Below are positions 1-8,913 of a stretch of DNA of 64,000 nt, one piece after another. Position 1 is the stretch's first letter. Each line of letters begins with the position of its first letter. The DNA is from Anaerolineae bacterium. GTDB taxonomy: Bacteria > Chloroflexota > Anaerolineae > Aggregatilineales > Phototrophicaceae. Under the pieces are notes generated by a model. It did no database searches. It was given only the letters and a program-made list of their open reading frames with translations, and was not told the origin of the DNA. Where the stretch lies: assembly GCA_023382675.1 (NCBI GenBank), contig JAHDWN010000005.1, positions 55,407 to 119,406 of the forward strand, read 5' to 3'. The translations under genes and the position numbers were made by a program.

Positions 1-564
1 GGCAACTGCCGCGATTTCACGGTCATGCTGTGCGCGCTGCTCCAGCATCAGGGCATCCCGACGCGGGCGCGCTGCGGTTTCGGCACCTACTTCATGCCCG
101 GCCACTACGAGGATCACTGGGTCTGTGAATATTGGAATGCCGAGCAGGGGCGCTGGGTGATGGTCGATGCGCAGCTCGACGACTTCCAGCAGATCGCCCT
201 CGGCATCCGCTTCGACACGCTCGACCTGCCGCCCGGCCAATTCGTCACCGGCGGGCAGGCCTGGCAGATGATCCGGCGCGGCGAGGCCAACCCGGACGAC
301 TTCGGCATCTTCGAGTGGCACGGCGTGGCCTTCATCCGCGGCGACCTGGTGCGCGATTTCATGGCGCTCAATAAGATCGAAATCCTGCCCTGGGATGAGT
401 GGGGGCTGATCGCGCACAACGACGCGGACGCCGCCAGCCACGACGTCGAACTAATCGACCGGATGGCCGCGCTCACGCTGGGCGGCGATGACGTGTTCGG
501 CGAGCTTCGGGCGCTCTATGAGGCTGAAGACCGGCTGCATCCCGCGCTGAATTGGCAGCCGTAG
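1..564 (+). CDS. Transglutaminase-like domain protein, 5'-truncated by window edge
   Basis: The frame is open from base 1, so the start lies upstream and the first ATG (base 25) is internal. The visible 187 residues carry a transglutaminase-like core: GNCRDFT at the left edge supplies the putative catalytic Cys, EDHWVCEYW the His and WVMVDAQLDD the Asp. The order Cys, His, Asp fits the bacterial transglutaminase/protease-like superfamily. No signal peptide can be judged because the N-terminus is missing. Substrate is unknown. It may be a cysteine protease-like or peptide-modifying enzyme rather than a true cross-linker. Confidence 0.8.
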   Translation, partial: GNCRDFTVMLCALLQHQGIPTRARCGFGTYFMPGHYEDHWVCEYWNAEQGRWVMVDAQLDDFQQIALGIRFDTLDLPPGQFVTGGQAWQMIRRGEANPDDFGIFEWHGVAFIRGDLVRDFMALNKIEILPWDEWGLIAHNDADAASHDVELIDRMAALTLGGDDVFGELRALYEAEDRLHPALNWQP

Positions 565-617
565 CCAACAGCGCCGCTCGGTCATCTAGAGATCGGGCGG
601 CGCTGCATGTCTGGTGA

Positions 618-821
618 TCACTGGCCGTGGGCGGCGTCGTGAATCGCCGGCACCGCATCCAGCCTGCCGATGGCCGCGGCTGCGTCGCCGTCGATCTGAA
701 TCGCGACGGTCGCTGTCTGCCCCGCTTCCAGCACATCCTCAAGCCAGCGCTGCACATTCTTCAGGTCAAATGCGTCGTCAATGCGCAACATGATTGTCGA
801 ACCATCATGGATGGGCTTCAT
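618..821 (-). CDS. Small hypothetical protein (67 aa)
   Basis: A short acidic protein beginning MKPIHDG. I chose the ATG at 821 over the in-frame start at 854 because a purine-rich ribosome site (AGAGGGGGA) sits about 8 bases before it. The sequence is Asp- and Ala-rich (VAIQIDGDAAAAIG) with no membrane segment, cysteine cluster or motif I recognise. It lies between the transglutaminase-like gene and the aminotransferase and points away from the latter. Function unknown; the coding call rests on the ribosome site and an ordinary composition. Confidence 0.5.
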   Translation of the reverse strand: MKPIHDGSTIMLRIDDAFDLKNVQRWLEDVLEAGQTATVAIQIDGDAAAAIGRLDAVPAIHDAAHGQ

Positions 822-1012
822 CGGACTATCCCCCTCTGTATACGTCTCTTCCATTGCATTTAGCCTATGAGAATCGCGCTCGAATAGCCTGTAACCAAGG
901 TTTATTCTTGAGATTATTTCGTCTCACCCCGGCGATTTTGGCGTTGTGGGCCGATCCTGCACTACAATGCATAGACGCATATGTCCGCAAACGACGATTG
1001 GTCTACATACTC

Positions 1013-2191
1013 ATGCCAACTCCAGCCGCACGTTTGAACAACCTGCCTGCCTACCCGTTCGCCGTCCTCGGCCAGCGCATCATCGAGATGGCGCGCCAGG
1101 GGACGGATGTCATCCGGCTCGACATCGGCAGCCCGGACATGCCGCCGCCGCCTGCCGTCATCGACGCGCTCGATGCGAATGCCCACCGCGACGACGTCCA
1201 CGGTTACGCGGGCTACAAGGGCACGCCGCGCTTCCGGCAGGCCGTCGCGGGGTATTACAGGCGGCGCTTTGGCGTCGAACTCCACCCCGACCGCGAGGTG
1301 CTGCCGCTGCTGGGCAGCAAAGAGGGCATCGTCAACCTGGCGCTGGCCTACCTCGACCACGGCGACATCGCTCTCGTGCCGACCATTAGCTATCCCGCCT
1401 ACTCGATGGGCACACTCATGGCGGGCGCGGAGATCTACTGGCTGCCGGTCAACGCAGCGGGCGGCTACCTGCCGGATCTGGAGTCGATCCCCGCTGACGT
1501 GCTGCGTCGCGCTAAACTGCTCTGGCTCAACTACCCGAACAACCCGACCGGTGCGACCGTTGACCTCGACGTTTACCACCGCGCCGTCGATTTCTGCGCG
1601 CAGCACGACATCCTGCTGGCGTCGGATAACCCCTACGTCGATGTGACGTTCGATGGCTATGTCGCGCCGAGCGCCCTGCAAGCGGAGGGCGCGCGCACGT
1701 GTACGGTCGAGTTCATGTCGCTGTCGAAATCACACAACATGGCGGGCTGGCGGCTCGGCGCGGCGGTCGGCAATGGCGAGGCGCTCAACAGCCTGCTCCA
1801 GGTCAAGAGCAACTTCGACAGTGGTCATTTTCAGGCAGTCTACGAGGCGGGCAGCGTCGCGCTCGACGACACGCCGCGCGACTGGATCGACGCGCGCAAC
1901 GACATCTACCGCCTGCGCCGCGACCGCATCATGACCGTGCTGCCGCAGATTGGCCTGGAGGCGGCCTGCCCGAAAGGTTCGCTCTACATCTGGGCGCGTG
2001 TGACCGATGGCCAGGGCGGCGCGAACTACTGCGCCCGCGCCCTCGATGGCGCGCACGTCTCACTCGCGCCGGGCAACATCTACGGGCCGGATGGCGATGA
2101 TTACGTGCGTATCAGCCTCGGCATGGGTGACGCGCGCATCGACGAAGCGCTGGAACGGCTCAAGGCGTGGTGGGCGGAGACTGGCGGATAA
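1013..2191 (+). CDS. Class I/II PLP-dependent aminotransferase (DapL/AspC-like)
   Basis: A 392-residue fold-type I aminotransferase. The PLP lysine lies in SLSKSHNMAGWRLG. LNYPNNPTGA is the conserved cofactor/substrate loop, SDNPYVDVTF holds the Asp that contacts the pyridine nitrogen, and the late arginine in YVRISLGMGD would bind the substrate carboxylate. Overall it resembles the LL-diaminopimelate, succinyldiaminopimelate or aspartate aminotransferase branch; the exact substrate cannot be fixed by eye. The start at 1013 gives the normal family length, whereas an upstream extension in the same frame has no family character. A strong palindrome follows the stop. Confidence 0.88.
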   Translation: MPTPAARLNNLPAYPFAVLGQRIIEMARQGTDVIRLDIGSPDMPPPPAVIDALDANAHRDDVHGYAGYKGTPRFRQAVAGYYRRRFGVELHPDREVLPLLGSKEGIVNLALAYLDHGDIALVPTISYPAYSMGTLMAGAEIYWLPVNAAGGYLPDLESIPADVLRRAKLLWLNYPNNPTGATVDLDVYHRAVDFCAQHDILLASDNPYVDVTFDGYVAPSALQAEGARTCTVEFMSLSKSHNMAGWRLGAAVGNGEALNSLLQVKSNFDSGHFQAVYEAGSVALDDTPRDWIDARNDIYRLRRDRIMTVLPQIGLEAACPKGSLYIWARVTDGQGGANYCARALDGAHVSLAPGNIYGPDGDDYVRISLGMGDARIDEALERLKAWWAETGG

Positions 2192-2220
2192 GATAATAGC
2201 GATCTGGATCTGCTTTTGGT

Positions 2221-2244
2221 CGCCGACGGGTTGACCCGTCGGCG
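2221..2244. repeat. Short palindrome, TTGA-apex hairpin family (possible terminator)
   Basis: Perfect 11-base arms (CGCCGACGGGT and its complement) around a central TG. It lies between the convergent aminotransferase and feoC genes, so it could terminate both, although no long T-run follows. The reverse complement of its 22-base core occurs at 22283-22304. Confidence 0.75.
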
Positions 2245-2272
2245 CCGAGTCTTCACATTTTCTCGCTAGAAA

Positions 2273-2575
2273 TCACTGCTCTTTGCCATGCCCGCAGGCA
2301 CAGTTGATGACCGGCAATTCGTTCTCCCGCACCAACTCATACGTGCGCGGCATCGGCACGACGAACGGACACGAGTCGGAAATACCGCAGCGAGCGCAGC
2401 CCGCGCCGGAACTCATGGCGAAGACCTCGCGCAGCTTGCCTTTGCGCACCCAGTAGGCGATCATGCCTTCGAGGATGCCCGGCTCAAGCTGGAGGCGCTG
2501 CGCCATCTCCGCCAGCGACACCGGGCCGGATGCCGCCGCAAATCCATCGAGCACCGCGCGCAGTTGTGTCGCCAT
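2273..2575 (-). CDS. feoC: FeoC-like Fe-S/winged-helix regulator of ferrous iron uptake
   Basis: A 100-residue protein with an N-terminal helix-turn-helix-like half (VSLAEMAQRLQLEPGILEGMIAYWVRKGKL) and a C-terminal cysteine cluster: CARCGISDSC, then CACGHG. This is the layout of FeoC-type proteins, which can bind an Fe-S cluster and act on FeoB or on transcription. It is the last gene of a leftward feoA-feoB-feoC group, 3 bases after feoB. The assignment rests on context plus the HTH and Cys pattern. Confidence 0.75.
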   Translation of the reverse strand: MATQLRAVLDGFAAASGPVSLAEMAQRLQLEPGILEGMIAYWVRKGKLREVFAMSSGAGCARCGISDSCPFVVPMPRTYELVRENELPVINCACGHGKEQ

Positions 2576-2578
2576 GAC

Positions 2579-4816
2579 TCAGCCTCCCAATCCCAGCAAG
2601 CGGCCACCCTGGAAAATCAGCACGGCGACTGCCCAGGCGACGACCAGCGCATAGACCACCTGGTAGAGCGCCCAGCGCGTGCCGAATTCCTGGCGCATGG
2701 CCGCGACCGTCGTCATACATGGGGTGTAGAGCAGCACAAACGACGTGAACGCCAGCGCCGACAGCGGCGTGAACAGGCGCGCGAGCGAGGCTTCCAGCGC
2801 GGTCGTGTCGTCTGCCGCGCCGGTATCGAGCAAGGTCACTTCCGGCACGCCAAGACCGGGGATGAGATTGAGCGTGCGCGGCACGATGTTGATCGTCTCC
2901 TGCACTGTCAAGACAGCGGTCTCCACCAACGACGTTCCGATCTCGCCAAGATCATCGAGCAGCGATGGCGCGTCGGCTTCGGCTGCCGTCGCCCCTGCTT
3001 GCAGACTCTCCCCGATCATGATCTGGTTCATGGTGCTGACGACGACCTCTTTGGCGACGACACCGCTGACGAGCGCGCCGGTCGCCTGCCAGTTGCCGAA
3101 GCCTGCCGGGGCGAAAATGGGCGCTACGGCCTGGCTGAGCGCGCCGAAAGCGCTTTGCTCCGGGGCGACGTCGTCAAAGGCGCTCTGACCATCGACCGGC
3201 AGCGCCAGCAGCAGCCAGATCACGACCGAGGTCGCCAGGATGATCGTCCCGGCCTCGCGGATGAAACTGCCAGTGCGGTTGCTCATCTGCCGCCAGATGT
3301 CACGCAGGCGCGGCGCGCGGTACGGCGGCAGTTCCATGACGAACGGCTGCGGCGGCTGATCGCGATAGACGCCGCGCTTGAGCACGAAGCCCGTCACCAA
3401 CGCCACGACGATGCCGAGGATGTACATGGCGAAGATCAGATTGCCCGCCTGCGCGCCGAAGATGGCCGAGCCGACGACGACGTAGACCGGCAGCCGCGCG
3501 CCACAGCTCATGAAGGTGACGAGAAAGCCGGTGACTTTGCGATCGATTTCGTGTTCGAGCGTGCGCGTGGCATAGACGGCGGGCACGTTGCAGCCAAAAC
3601 CGACCAGCATCGGCAGGAAGCTCTTGCCGTGCAGGCCAACCACCCGCATCGCCCGATCCATGACGAAAGCCGCACGCGCCATGTAGCCGGAGTCTTCCAG
3701 CACGCCGATGGCAAAATACAGCGCCATCAAGACCGGCACGAACACGAGCACGCCGCCGACGCCCGCAAGCACGCCGCCAACCAGCAGCGATTCCACCCAG
3801 GTGCCGCTCAGACCGGTCACACTGAGCAGCGCAGCCACCCAGCGCCCGAAGATGCCGTTGACGACGCCGTCCATCCAATCGACCAGCGGCGCGCTGACGT
3901 TGGCCGTCAACTGGAACACGCCCCACATCATCAGCAGGAAGATCGGCAGACCGAGCAGCCGGTGCGTCAGCACGTGATCGAGCCGCTCGCTGGCGGTGCG
4001 CCCGACAATCGAGCGTGTCAGCACGCCGTCAGACAGGCGCATGATGAACTGGTACCGCCCATCGGTCAACAGCGTCTCGGCGTCCTCGCCGGTGGCCGCT
4101 TCGATGCGCGCCATCGCCGCCTGTGCCGCCGCGACCAGCGCGCCGCCGCCGTTCTGCGCGACCTGATCCATCACCTGGAGATCGCCTTCGAGCAGCTTGA
4201 TCGCCATCCAGCGCGGGCGCGCGAAACCGGCGTTACCTACGGCTTGTTCGAGCGCGGGCAGCTCTGCCTCGACGGCCTCGTCATAGGGGATATGCACCGA
4301 TCCGGCGAAATCGCGGCGAACAATGCTGCGGATGGCTTCCTTGAGCGACTCGATGCCGATGCCAGAGTTACCGACCACCTCGACCACGGGGATACCGCCC
4401 AGCCGCGCCGAAAGCAGGCGCACGTCGATGTGCATGCCGCGCTGGCGGGCCAGGTCGAGCATATTGAGCGCCAGCACGAGCGGGATGTCGAGTTCCATCA
4501 ACTGCGTGACGAGATACAGATTGCGTTCGAGGTTGGCGGCATCGACAACAACGACGACCGCGCCCGGTTTTTCCAGCAGGATGAAATCGCGCGAGATGAT
4601 CTCTTCAATCGAGTAGGCGGTCAGGCTGTAGGTGCCGGGCAGATCGACGACGATGATGTCGTCGCCGCCGATGCGCAGGCTGCCCTCTTTCTTCTCGACC
4701 GTCTTGCCCGGCCAGTTGCCGACATGCTGGTGCGAGCCGGTCAGCGCGTTGAAGAGTGTGCTTTTGCCGACGTTGGGATTGCCAGCCAGGGCAATCGTCA
4801 GCGCATGTGCGACCAC
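2579..4816 (-). CDS. feoB: Ferrous iron transporter FeoB (GTPase-permease)
   Basis: An Fe(II) importer with an N-terminal G protein and a polytopic membrane domain. The G1 loop is GNPNVGKST (residues 12-20), G3 is DLPGTYSL and G4 is LNMLD. Gate-type segments follow ([14 protein letters not shown] and [10 protein letters not shown]), with several hydrophobic spans to the end. About 745 residues is normal for the family. I set the start at the GTG at 4816, just after the feoA stop; a TTG at 4834 would overlap feoA by 14 bases. It lies between feoA and feoC on the same strand, clearly one transcription unit. Confidence 0.95.
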   Translation of the reverse strand: MVAHALTIALAGNPNVGKSTLFNALTGSHQHVGNWPGKTVEKKEGSLRIGGDDIIVVDLPGTYSLTAYSIEEIISRDFILLEKPGAVVVVVDAANLERNLYLVTQLMELDIPLVLALNMLDLARQRGMHIDVRLLSARLGGIPVVEVVGNSGIGIESLKEAIRSIVRRDFAGSVHIPYDEAVEAELPALEQAVGNAGFARPRWMAIKLLEGDLQVMDQVAQNGGGALVAAAQAAMARIEAATGEDAETLLTDGRYQFIMRLSDGVLTRSIVGRTASERLDHVLTHRLLGLPIFLLMMWGVFQLTANVSAPLVDWMDGVVNGIFGRWVAALLSVTGLSGTWVESLLVGGVLAGVGGVLVFVPVLMALYFAIGVLEDSGYMARAAFVMDRAMRVVGLHGKSFLPMLVGFGCNVPAVYATRTLEHEIDRKVTGFLVTFMSCGARLPVYVVVGSAIFGAQAGNLIFAMYILGIVVALVTGFVLKRGVYRDQPPQPFVMELPPYRAPRLRDIWRQMSNRTGSFIREAGTIILATSVVIWLLLALPVDGQSAFDDVAPEQSAFGALSQAVAPIFAPAGFGNWQATGALVSGVVAKEVVVSTMNQIMIGESLQAGATAAEADAPSLLDDLGEIGTSLVETAVLTVQETINIVPRTLNLIPGLGVPEVTLLDTGAADDTTALEASLARLFTPLSALAFTSFVLLYTPCMTTVAAMRQEFGTRWALYQVVYALVVAWAVAVLIFQGGRLLGLGG

Positions 4817-4820
4817 GGAA

Positions 4821-5045
4821 CTAGGCGACCTCAATCTCGATCAGCCGCGCTTCGGATTTGCGCAGCGACAGTTGGTAGCCGAGCACGTTGTAAGCCACCG
4901 GGTCGCCAAGGGGAGCGACCTTGATCATGCTGATCGTGACACCGCGTCCCAGGCCCATATCCATCAGACGACGCCGCAGCGCACCGCTGCCGCCGACGCG
5001 GCGGATCACGGCGGATTGTCCGGCAGTGAGGAGATCGAGGGTCAT
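4821..5045 (-). CDS. feoA: FeoA, SH3-like ferrous iron transport accessory protein
   Basis: A 74-residue FeoA domain ([17 protein letters not shown], then [20 protein letters not shown] and ending in ARLIEIEVA), the small SH3-like fold that modulates FeoB. The ATG at 5045 is preceded by CAGGAG at good spacing; an in-frame upstream start would add 17 residues of no family character. It is first in the feoABC unit. The upstream region should hold an iron-responsive operator, but I saw no clear dyad. Confidence 0.92.
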   Translation of the reverse strand: MTLDLLTAGQSAVIRRVGGSGALRRRLMDMGLGRGVTISMIKVAPLGDPVAYNVLGYQLSLRKSEARLIEIEVA

Positions 5046-5548
5046 GAAACGCACTCCTGAGTATGTACGTGTTGCCGCCTTGACTTTACACTGCAAGTTT
5101 ACCGGCTAGAAGAGTCGATTTTGAGTGCAGATTAACACACCGTCACACGACGAACCTCACTTTAGTTCACGTGTAAATCTGATCAGACATCGAGTGCGCA
5201 AGCGCGAAGAAGCATATTACCAATGGTTAATTTTTCAGTTCCGCCAGCGCCGAATCGAATGAAACCAGCACTCATTTGATTGCTCTATAATCACCGTATG
5301 TACGGGCGGGATATAGCCGACCGGCGGATGGTCAACCATCCGGCTAGAGCTGCGTCCCGTAAACGGGACTACCTAAGCGTGATCGTGGCTGAATAGCCCG
5401 GTTCACCGGGCGCACTCTTAGCCAGGGACTTGAGTCCCTGGCGCGGCGGCCTTGGCCGGAGGCGCACCCTGTCGTTTGCCGGGGCTTGTGATAGGATTGA
5501 TGCATCTGAAACCGACTGTATTGCGATGGGATTTGGCAGCCGCGCTGT
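5046..5548. other. Gene-free region between feoA and hflX
   Basis: About 500 bases without a convincing gene. It holds the feoA promoter region on the left, a TATAAT hexamer at 5285-5290 that could be a -10 box for rightward transcription, and the tandem hairpin cluster at 5325-5442. The last 100 bases lead into hflX. Confidence 0.6.
5325..5442. repeat. Tandem cluster of four short hairpins
   Basis: Four consecutive perfect inverted repeats with unrelated arms but the same design: left arm ends in T, two unpaired bases, right arm begins with A. They are GGATGGT/ACCATCC (5326-5341, loop CA), GTCCCGT/ACGGGAC (5354-5369, loop AA), GCCCGGT/ACCGGGC (5396-5411, loop TC) and GCCAGGGACT/AGTCCCTGGC (5421-5442, loop TG). 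They fall just before hflX, possibly in its leader. Confidence 0.8.
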
Positions 5549-6874
5549 ATGCACGAAAACAACCTCACTACCCCACTGCCTGAACGCGCATTCCTGGTCG
5601 GAATCGCCGAGAAAGGCAGCCACCCGCTACTCAGCATCGAAGAATCCCTGCAAGAACTGGCGCTGCTGGCGCGCACGGCAGGCATGGACGTGGTCGGCCA
5701 GACCTACCAGAACGTCAGCCGCATCGACCCGGCAACGCTGATCGGCAAGGGCAAGGTGGAAGAAGTCCAGGAGATGCTGGTCGCTTCCGACGCGCAGGCG
5801 GTGGTCTTCGACGAGGAACTCAACCCGCGCCACCAGCGCGAACTCGAACAACGCTTCGGCGAGGGCATCAAAGTGCTGGATCGCTCGGCGGTGATCCTGG
5901 ATATTTTCGCGCAGCACGCCAGCACGCGTGAAGGCGCGCTCCAGGTCGAACTGGCCCAGTACGAGTACCGCCTGCCACGCCTGACCCGTGCCTGGACACA
6001 CCTGTCGCGCCAGACCGGCGGCGGCGGCGGGCGCAGTGGCACAGGTGGCGTCGGCTTGCGCGGCCCCGGCGAGACGCAGCTCGAAGTTGACCGCCGCGAC
6101 ATCATCCGCCGCATCAGCAAGCTCAAGGACGAACTTGAGCACGTGCGCGAGCATCGCGCCCAGCACCGCCGCCAGCGTGAGCGTGCCGGGATTCCGCTGG
6201 TGGCGCTCGTCGGCTATACCAACGCGGGCAAATCATCGCTGCTGCACGCCATCTCCGGCGCAGATGTTTATATCGCCGACCAGCTTTTCGCCACGCTCGA
6301 CCCGACGACGCGCCGAATAAGCCTGCCCTCCGGGCGGCAGACGCTGCTGACCGATACCGTCGGCTTCATCCAGAAGCTGCCGACGACACTGGTCGCTGCT
6401 TTCCGCGCCACGCTCGAAGAGATCGCCGAGGCCGACCTGATCCTGAACGTCGTCGATGTGACACATCCCAACGTCGAACAGCACATCGAGACGGTCGAAG
6501 ACACGCTCGCCGAAATCGAGGTGCCGCCGATCCCGCGCGTCCTCGTCTGGAACAAGATCGATCTGCTGGATGACGCGGCGAGGCTGGCCGCGCTGCAAGA
6601 GTCGCAATCCACCAACACCCATGCGGCACAGGTCGCCGTCTCTGCGCGCACTCATGAAGGCCTGCCGGATCTGCTGGCGGCGATTGAGCGCATCCTGAGC
6701 GAGACACAGCACTCGGTGCGCTTGCTGCTGCCCTACGAACGTGGCGATCTGGTGGCGCTGCTGCACGAGCAGGCAACAGTCGAGCACCAGGAGCACGGCG
6801 CGGATGGTGTCATCCTTGTCGCGCGGATTCCGCCGTGGCTCGTCGCCCGTTTTGAGCCGTTCCAGTTGGCGTAG
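5549..6874 (+). CDS. hflX: HflX, ribosome-splitting GTPase
   Basis: A 441-residue HflX. The N-terminal domain contains LIGKGKVEEV and VVFDEELNPRHQRELE. The glycine-rich linker RQTGGGGGRSGTGGVGLRGPGETQLE is a hallmark, followed by a helical hairpin. The G domain has G1 GYTNAGKSS, the switch region FATLDPTTRR, G3 DTVGFI and G4 WNKIDLL. HflX binds stalled or hibernating 70S ribosomes and splits them with GTP, often under heat or antibiotic stress. It appears monocistronic, followed by a miniature inverted-repeat element. Confidence 0.96.
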   Translation: MHENNLTTPLPERAFLVGIAEKGSHPLLSIEESLQELALLARTAGMDVVGQTYQNVSRIDPATLIGKGKVEEVQEMLVASDAQAVVFDEELNPRHQRELEQRFGEGIKVLDRSAVILDIFAQHASTREGALQVELAQYEYRLPRLTRAWTHLSRQTGGGGGRSGTGGVGLRGPGETQLEVDRRDIIRRISKLKDELEHVREHRAQHRRQRERAGIPLVALVGYTNAGKSSLLHAISGADVYIADQLFATLDPTTRRISLPSGRQTLLTDTVGFIQKLPTTLVAAFRATLEEIAEADLILNVVDVTHPNVEQHIETVEDTLAEIEVPPIPRVLVWNKIDLLDDAARLAALQESQSTNTHAAQVAVSARTHEGLPDLLAAIERILSETQHSVRLLLPYERGDLVALLHEQATVEHQEHGADGVILVARIPPWLVARFEPFQLA

Positions 6875-6895
6875 CCTGTCATCGAATTCAAGACC

Positions 6896-7001
6896 CAGGG
6901 CAATTGTAGGAAATAGGATTCACGGGTTATAAGGGGTGTCTGTAGTAGGGGCGCATCATGATGCGCCCCTACACCGCGAGGATTTTGATGCGATTGTCCT
7001 G
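6896..7001. mobile_element. MITE of the CAGGGCAAT family, copy 1 (106 bp)
   Basis: Ends are CAGGGCAATTG on the left and CGATTGTCCTG on the right (imperfect terminal inverted repeats). The element is flanked by a perfect 10-base direct repeat ATTCAAGACC at 6886-6895 and 7002-7011, which reads as a target-site duplication. It carries the 28-base palindrome at 6945-6972 and no coding sequence. It shares ends and interior stretches (CGGGTTATAA, AGGATTTTGATGCGATTG), inverted, with the copy at 16133-16285. Confidence 0.85.
6945..6972. repeat. 28-base perfect palindrome inside the MITE
   Basis: Arms GTAGGGGCGCATCA and TGATGCGCCCCTAC meet with no spacer. The identical palindrome recurs at 16205-16232, and a sibling with a different interior occurs at 23796-23823. 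Confidence 0.9.
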
Positions 7002-7082
7002 ATTCAAGACCTTTTTCGCTTTACGCGAGAAACTGGCGCACAATACGATCATTCCCCTTTGTCAACGGCCCGGAGATGACCT

Positions 7083-7331
7083 ATGTTCCGCTGGATCGAC
7101 CGCTCACCGCTGCTCGCGCGCCTGTTCGAACGCATCACCGCCACACTCGCACGGCAGACCGGCCTGCTCGCCGTGATCGGGCTGCTGCTCATCATCGTTA
7201 GCTTCGTCATCCACCTGATCAGCCTGGCGCTGCCACACCCGGCGCTCGACCTGGCCTGGTCGATCACGCATCACCTGGGTATCATCATCGCCATCATCGG
7301 TATTCTGCTCGTCGAGCCACTGGGCCGCTGA
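7083..7331 (+). CDS. Small membrane protein, two predicted TM helices
   Basis: 82 residues. A charged N-terminus (MFRWIDRSPLLARLFERI) is followed by two hydrophobic spans, roughly residues 27-50 (GLLAVIGLLLIIVSFVIHLISLAL) and 64-80 (LGIIIAIIGILLVEPLG). No enzymatic motif. It is 22 bases upstream of the acetyltransferase/GIY-YIG gene on the same strand and may be co-transcribed with it. Function unknown. Confidence 0.65.
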   Translation: MFRWIDRSPLLARLFERITATLARQTGLLAVIGLLLIIVSFVIHLISLALPHPALDLAWSITHHLGIIIAIIGILLVEPLGR

Positions 7332-7353
7332 CACGCCCGGCACAAACATCACT

Positions 7354-8457
7354 ATGGCTGATCACCCCACCATCGAGATTCGCACCGTCCATACCATGGA
7401 CGAACTTAACACCATCAGCCGGATCGAGATGGATGTCTGGGGGATGCCCGCGGAAGAAGCTGCGCCCGGCAACATCATGAAAGCGATCATCATCAATGGT
7501 GGCATCGCCCACGGCGCGTTCGACGGCGCGCGCATGATCGGCATGTCGCTCGCCTTCCCCGGCGTGCGCGCGGGCAGGCGCTACCTGTGGTCGCACATGG
7601 CGGGCGTGCTCAAAGCGTACCAGCGCCAGGGCATCGGCCTGAACATCAAGCTGGCGCAGCGTGAGTGGGCGCTGGCACAGAGCTACGACGAAATGCGCTG
7701 GACGTTCGACCCGATCCAGCGCGGCAACGCCCGCTTCAATCTGCACCTGCTCGGCTGCTACACGCACACCTACTACGAGAATCACTACGGGCAGATGAAC
7801 GACTCGATCAATGTGCCCGCGCCAACCGACCGCCTGGAAGCCGTCTGGCGGCTGAAAGACGCGCGCGTCAAGGCACTGGCCGCGGGCGGCGCGCCGAAGC
7901 CATACGGCGGTGACATTGCGGACGAGGCGCTGATCCTGCGCATGGGCGACGCCAGCACCCCGCTCACGGCCTCAGATGTCTTTGCAGCCTTGCAAGACGA
8001 TCCGCTCTTCATCGAAATCCCGGCGGGCGGGCTGAGTTCGCTGCCACGCGATCAGGTGCTCAACTGGCGGCTGGCGCTGCGGGCAGCCCTGCAGCGCGCC
8101 TTTGCCCAGGGCTACCGCGCCGTCGATCTGGTCGAACGCGATGGGCGCGCCTTCTACCTGCTGCGCCCGCAAGATCGCTATTTCCTCTACGTGCTGGAAT
8201 GCGCGGATCACTCGCTCTACACCGGCATCGCCGCCGACATCCGCAAGCGGCTGGCGCAGCACAACGCCGGGCGCGGCGCGGCCTACACCTCCACGCGGCG
8301 GCCGCTCCGGCTGCTGGCGGCCTGGCAGTTCACGAGCCGGGGCGCGGCGCTCAAGGCAGAGGCGGCCTTCAAAGGGCAATCACGCGCGCAAAAGCTGGCC
8401 GTGATCGAGTCTAGCGCACCCTTCCGCGAAGGCACACGCGTCGAAACGGCCACGTGA
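7354..8457 (+). CDS. Acetyltransferase (COG3375-like) fused to a C-terminal GIY-YIG domain
   Basis: 367 residues in two parts. Residues 1 to about 250 resemble the predicted acetyltransferase family COG3375, a GNAT-like fold: LKAYQRQGIGLNIKLAQREWAL fits an acetyl-CoA loop and helix, then MRWTFDPIQRGNARFNLHLLG. Residues from about 268 form a GIY-YIG domain of the short UPF0213/YhbQ type: FLYVLECADHSLYTGIA, RKRLAQHNAG, AYTSTRRPLRLL, then a Glu in ALKAEAAFKGQSRAQK. The usual GIY/YIG residues are YVL and YTG, normal for this branch. The frame is open with no stop or frameshift between the halves. Function of the fusion is unknown. Confidence 0.8.
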   Translation: MADHPTIEIRTVHTMDELNTISRIEMDVWGMPAEEAAPGNIMKAIIINGGIAHGAFDGARMIGMSLAFPGVRAGRRYLWSHMAGVLKAYQRQGIGLNIKLAQREWALAQSYDEMRWTFDPIQRGNARFNLHLLGCYTHTYYENHYGQMNDSINVPAPTDRLEAVWRLKDARVKALAAGGAPKPYGGDIADEALILRMGDASTPLTASDVFAALQDDPLFIEIPAGGLSSLPRDQVLNWRLALRAALQRAFAQGYRAVDLVERDGRAFYLLRPQDRYFLYVLECADHSLYTGIAADIRKRLAQHNAGRGAAYTSTRRPLRLLAAWQFTSRGAALKAEAAFKGQSRAQKLAVIESSAPFREGTRVETAT

Positions 8458-8508
8458 GCAATAATCCAGGCTACAATAGCAGATGATGACGGAATGAGGA
8501 GGCGACGC

Positions 8509-8913
8509 ATGAGCCGCCAATCAATCGTGTTGGAACTGCCCGACGAGCTTTACGACCGTGTCCGTGAAATTGCAGCGGCACACCAGATCGATATTGAATC
8601 GGTCCTTCTGGATAGTATCGCCTTGATGTTTGGCGAACTCGAGGGCAAGGCCATTGAGCCGGGTAATCTGAACACATACACGGACGAGCAATTGTGGGCG
8701 CTTGTCCATCGCCATCTGGCCTATCCCCAGGATGCACGTCTGCGCGAACTGAGCCTTCGCGCTCAGGAGGGCGCGCTCGGTGAGAACGAACGAGAAGAAA
8801 TGACGCGGCTGGTGGCTCAGGTGGATCGCTATGTGCTCCTGCGCTCACAGGCTTTGCTTCTGCTCAAACAACGCGGATATGATGTCGAACAACGTCTCCG
8901 TCTGGGCGCGTAA
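8509..8913 (+). CDS. Hypothetical protein with antitoxin-like N-terminus, coupled to HNH gene
   Basis: 134 residues starting MSRQSIVLELPDELYDRV. The N-terminus (beta strand, helix, then IDIESVLLDSI) looks like a ribbon-helix-helix or small antitoxin-type DNA-binding segment; the rest is mainly helical (LRELSLRAQEGALGENEREEM). The start at 8509 follows GAGGAGG; an in-frame ATG at 8494 overlaps that ribosome site and is less likely. Its stop TAA shares one base with the ATG of the HNH gene, so the two are probably translationally coupled. The partner function is inferred, not shown. Confidence 0.7.
   Translation: MSRQSIVLELPDELYDRVREIAAAHQIDIESVLLDSIALMFGELEGKAIEPGNLNTYTDEQLWALVHRHLAYPQDARLRELSLRAQEGALGENEREEMTRLVAQVDRYVLLRSQALLLLKQRGYDVEQRLRLGA

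Noticed and set aside
2288-4924. An 878-residue open frame opposite feoB
   Set aside because: It mirrors a strong FeoB gene with clear motifs; its own sequence is His/Arg/Asp-rich and low in hydrophobics, as expected for an antisense shadow in high-GC DNA.
5046-5200. Iron-responsive (DtxR/Fur) operator before feoA
   Set aside because: Only a weak GAAC/GTTC dyad is visible (around 5148-5165), not close to known boxes.
5325-5442. CRISPR-like array
   Set aside because: Four short hairpins have different arms and uneven spacing; there is no constant repeat and no cas gene.
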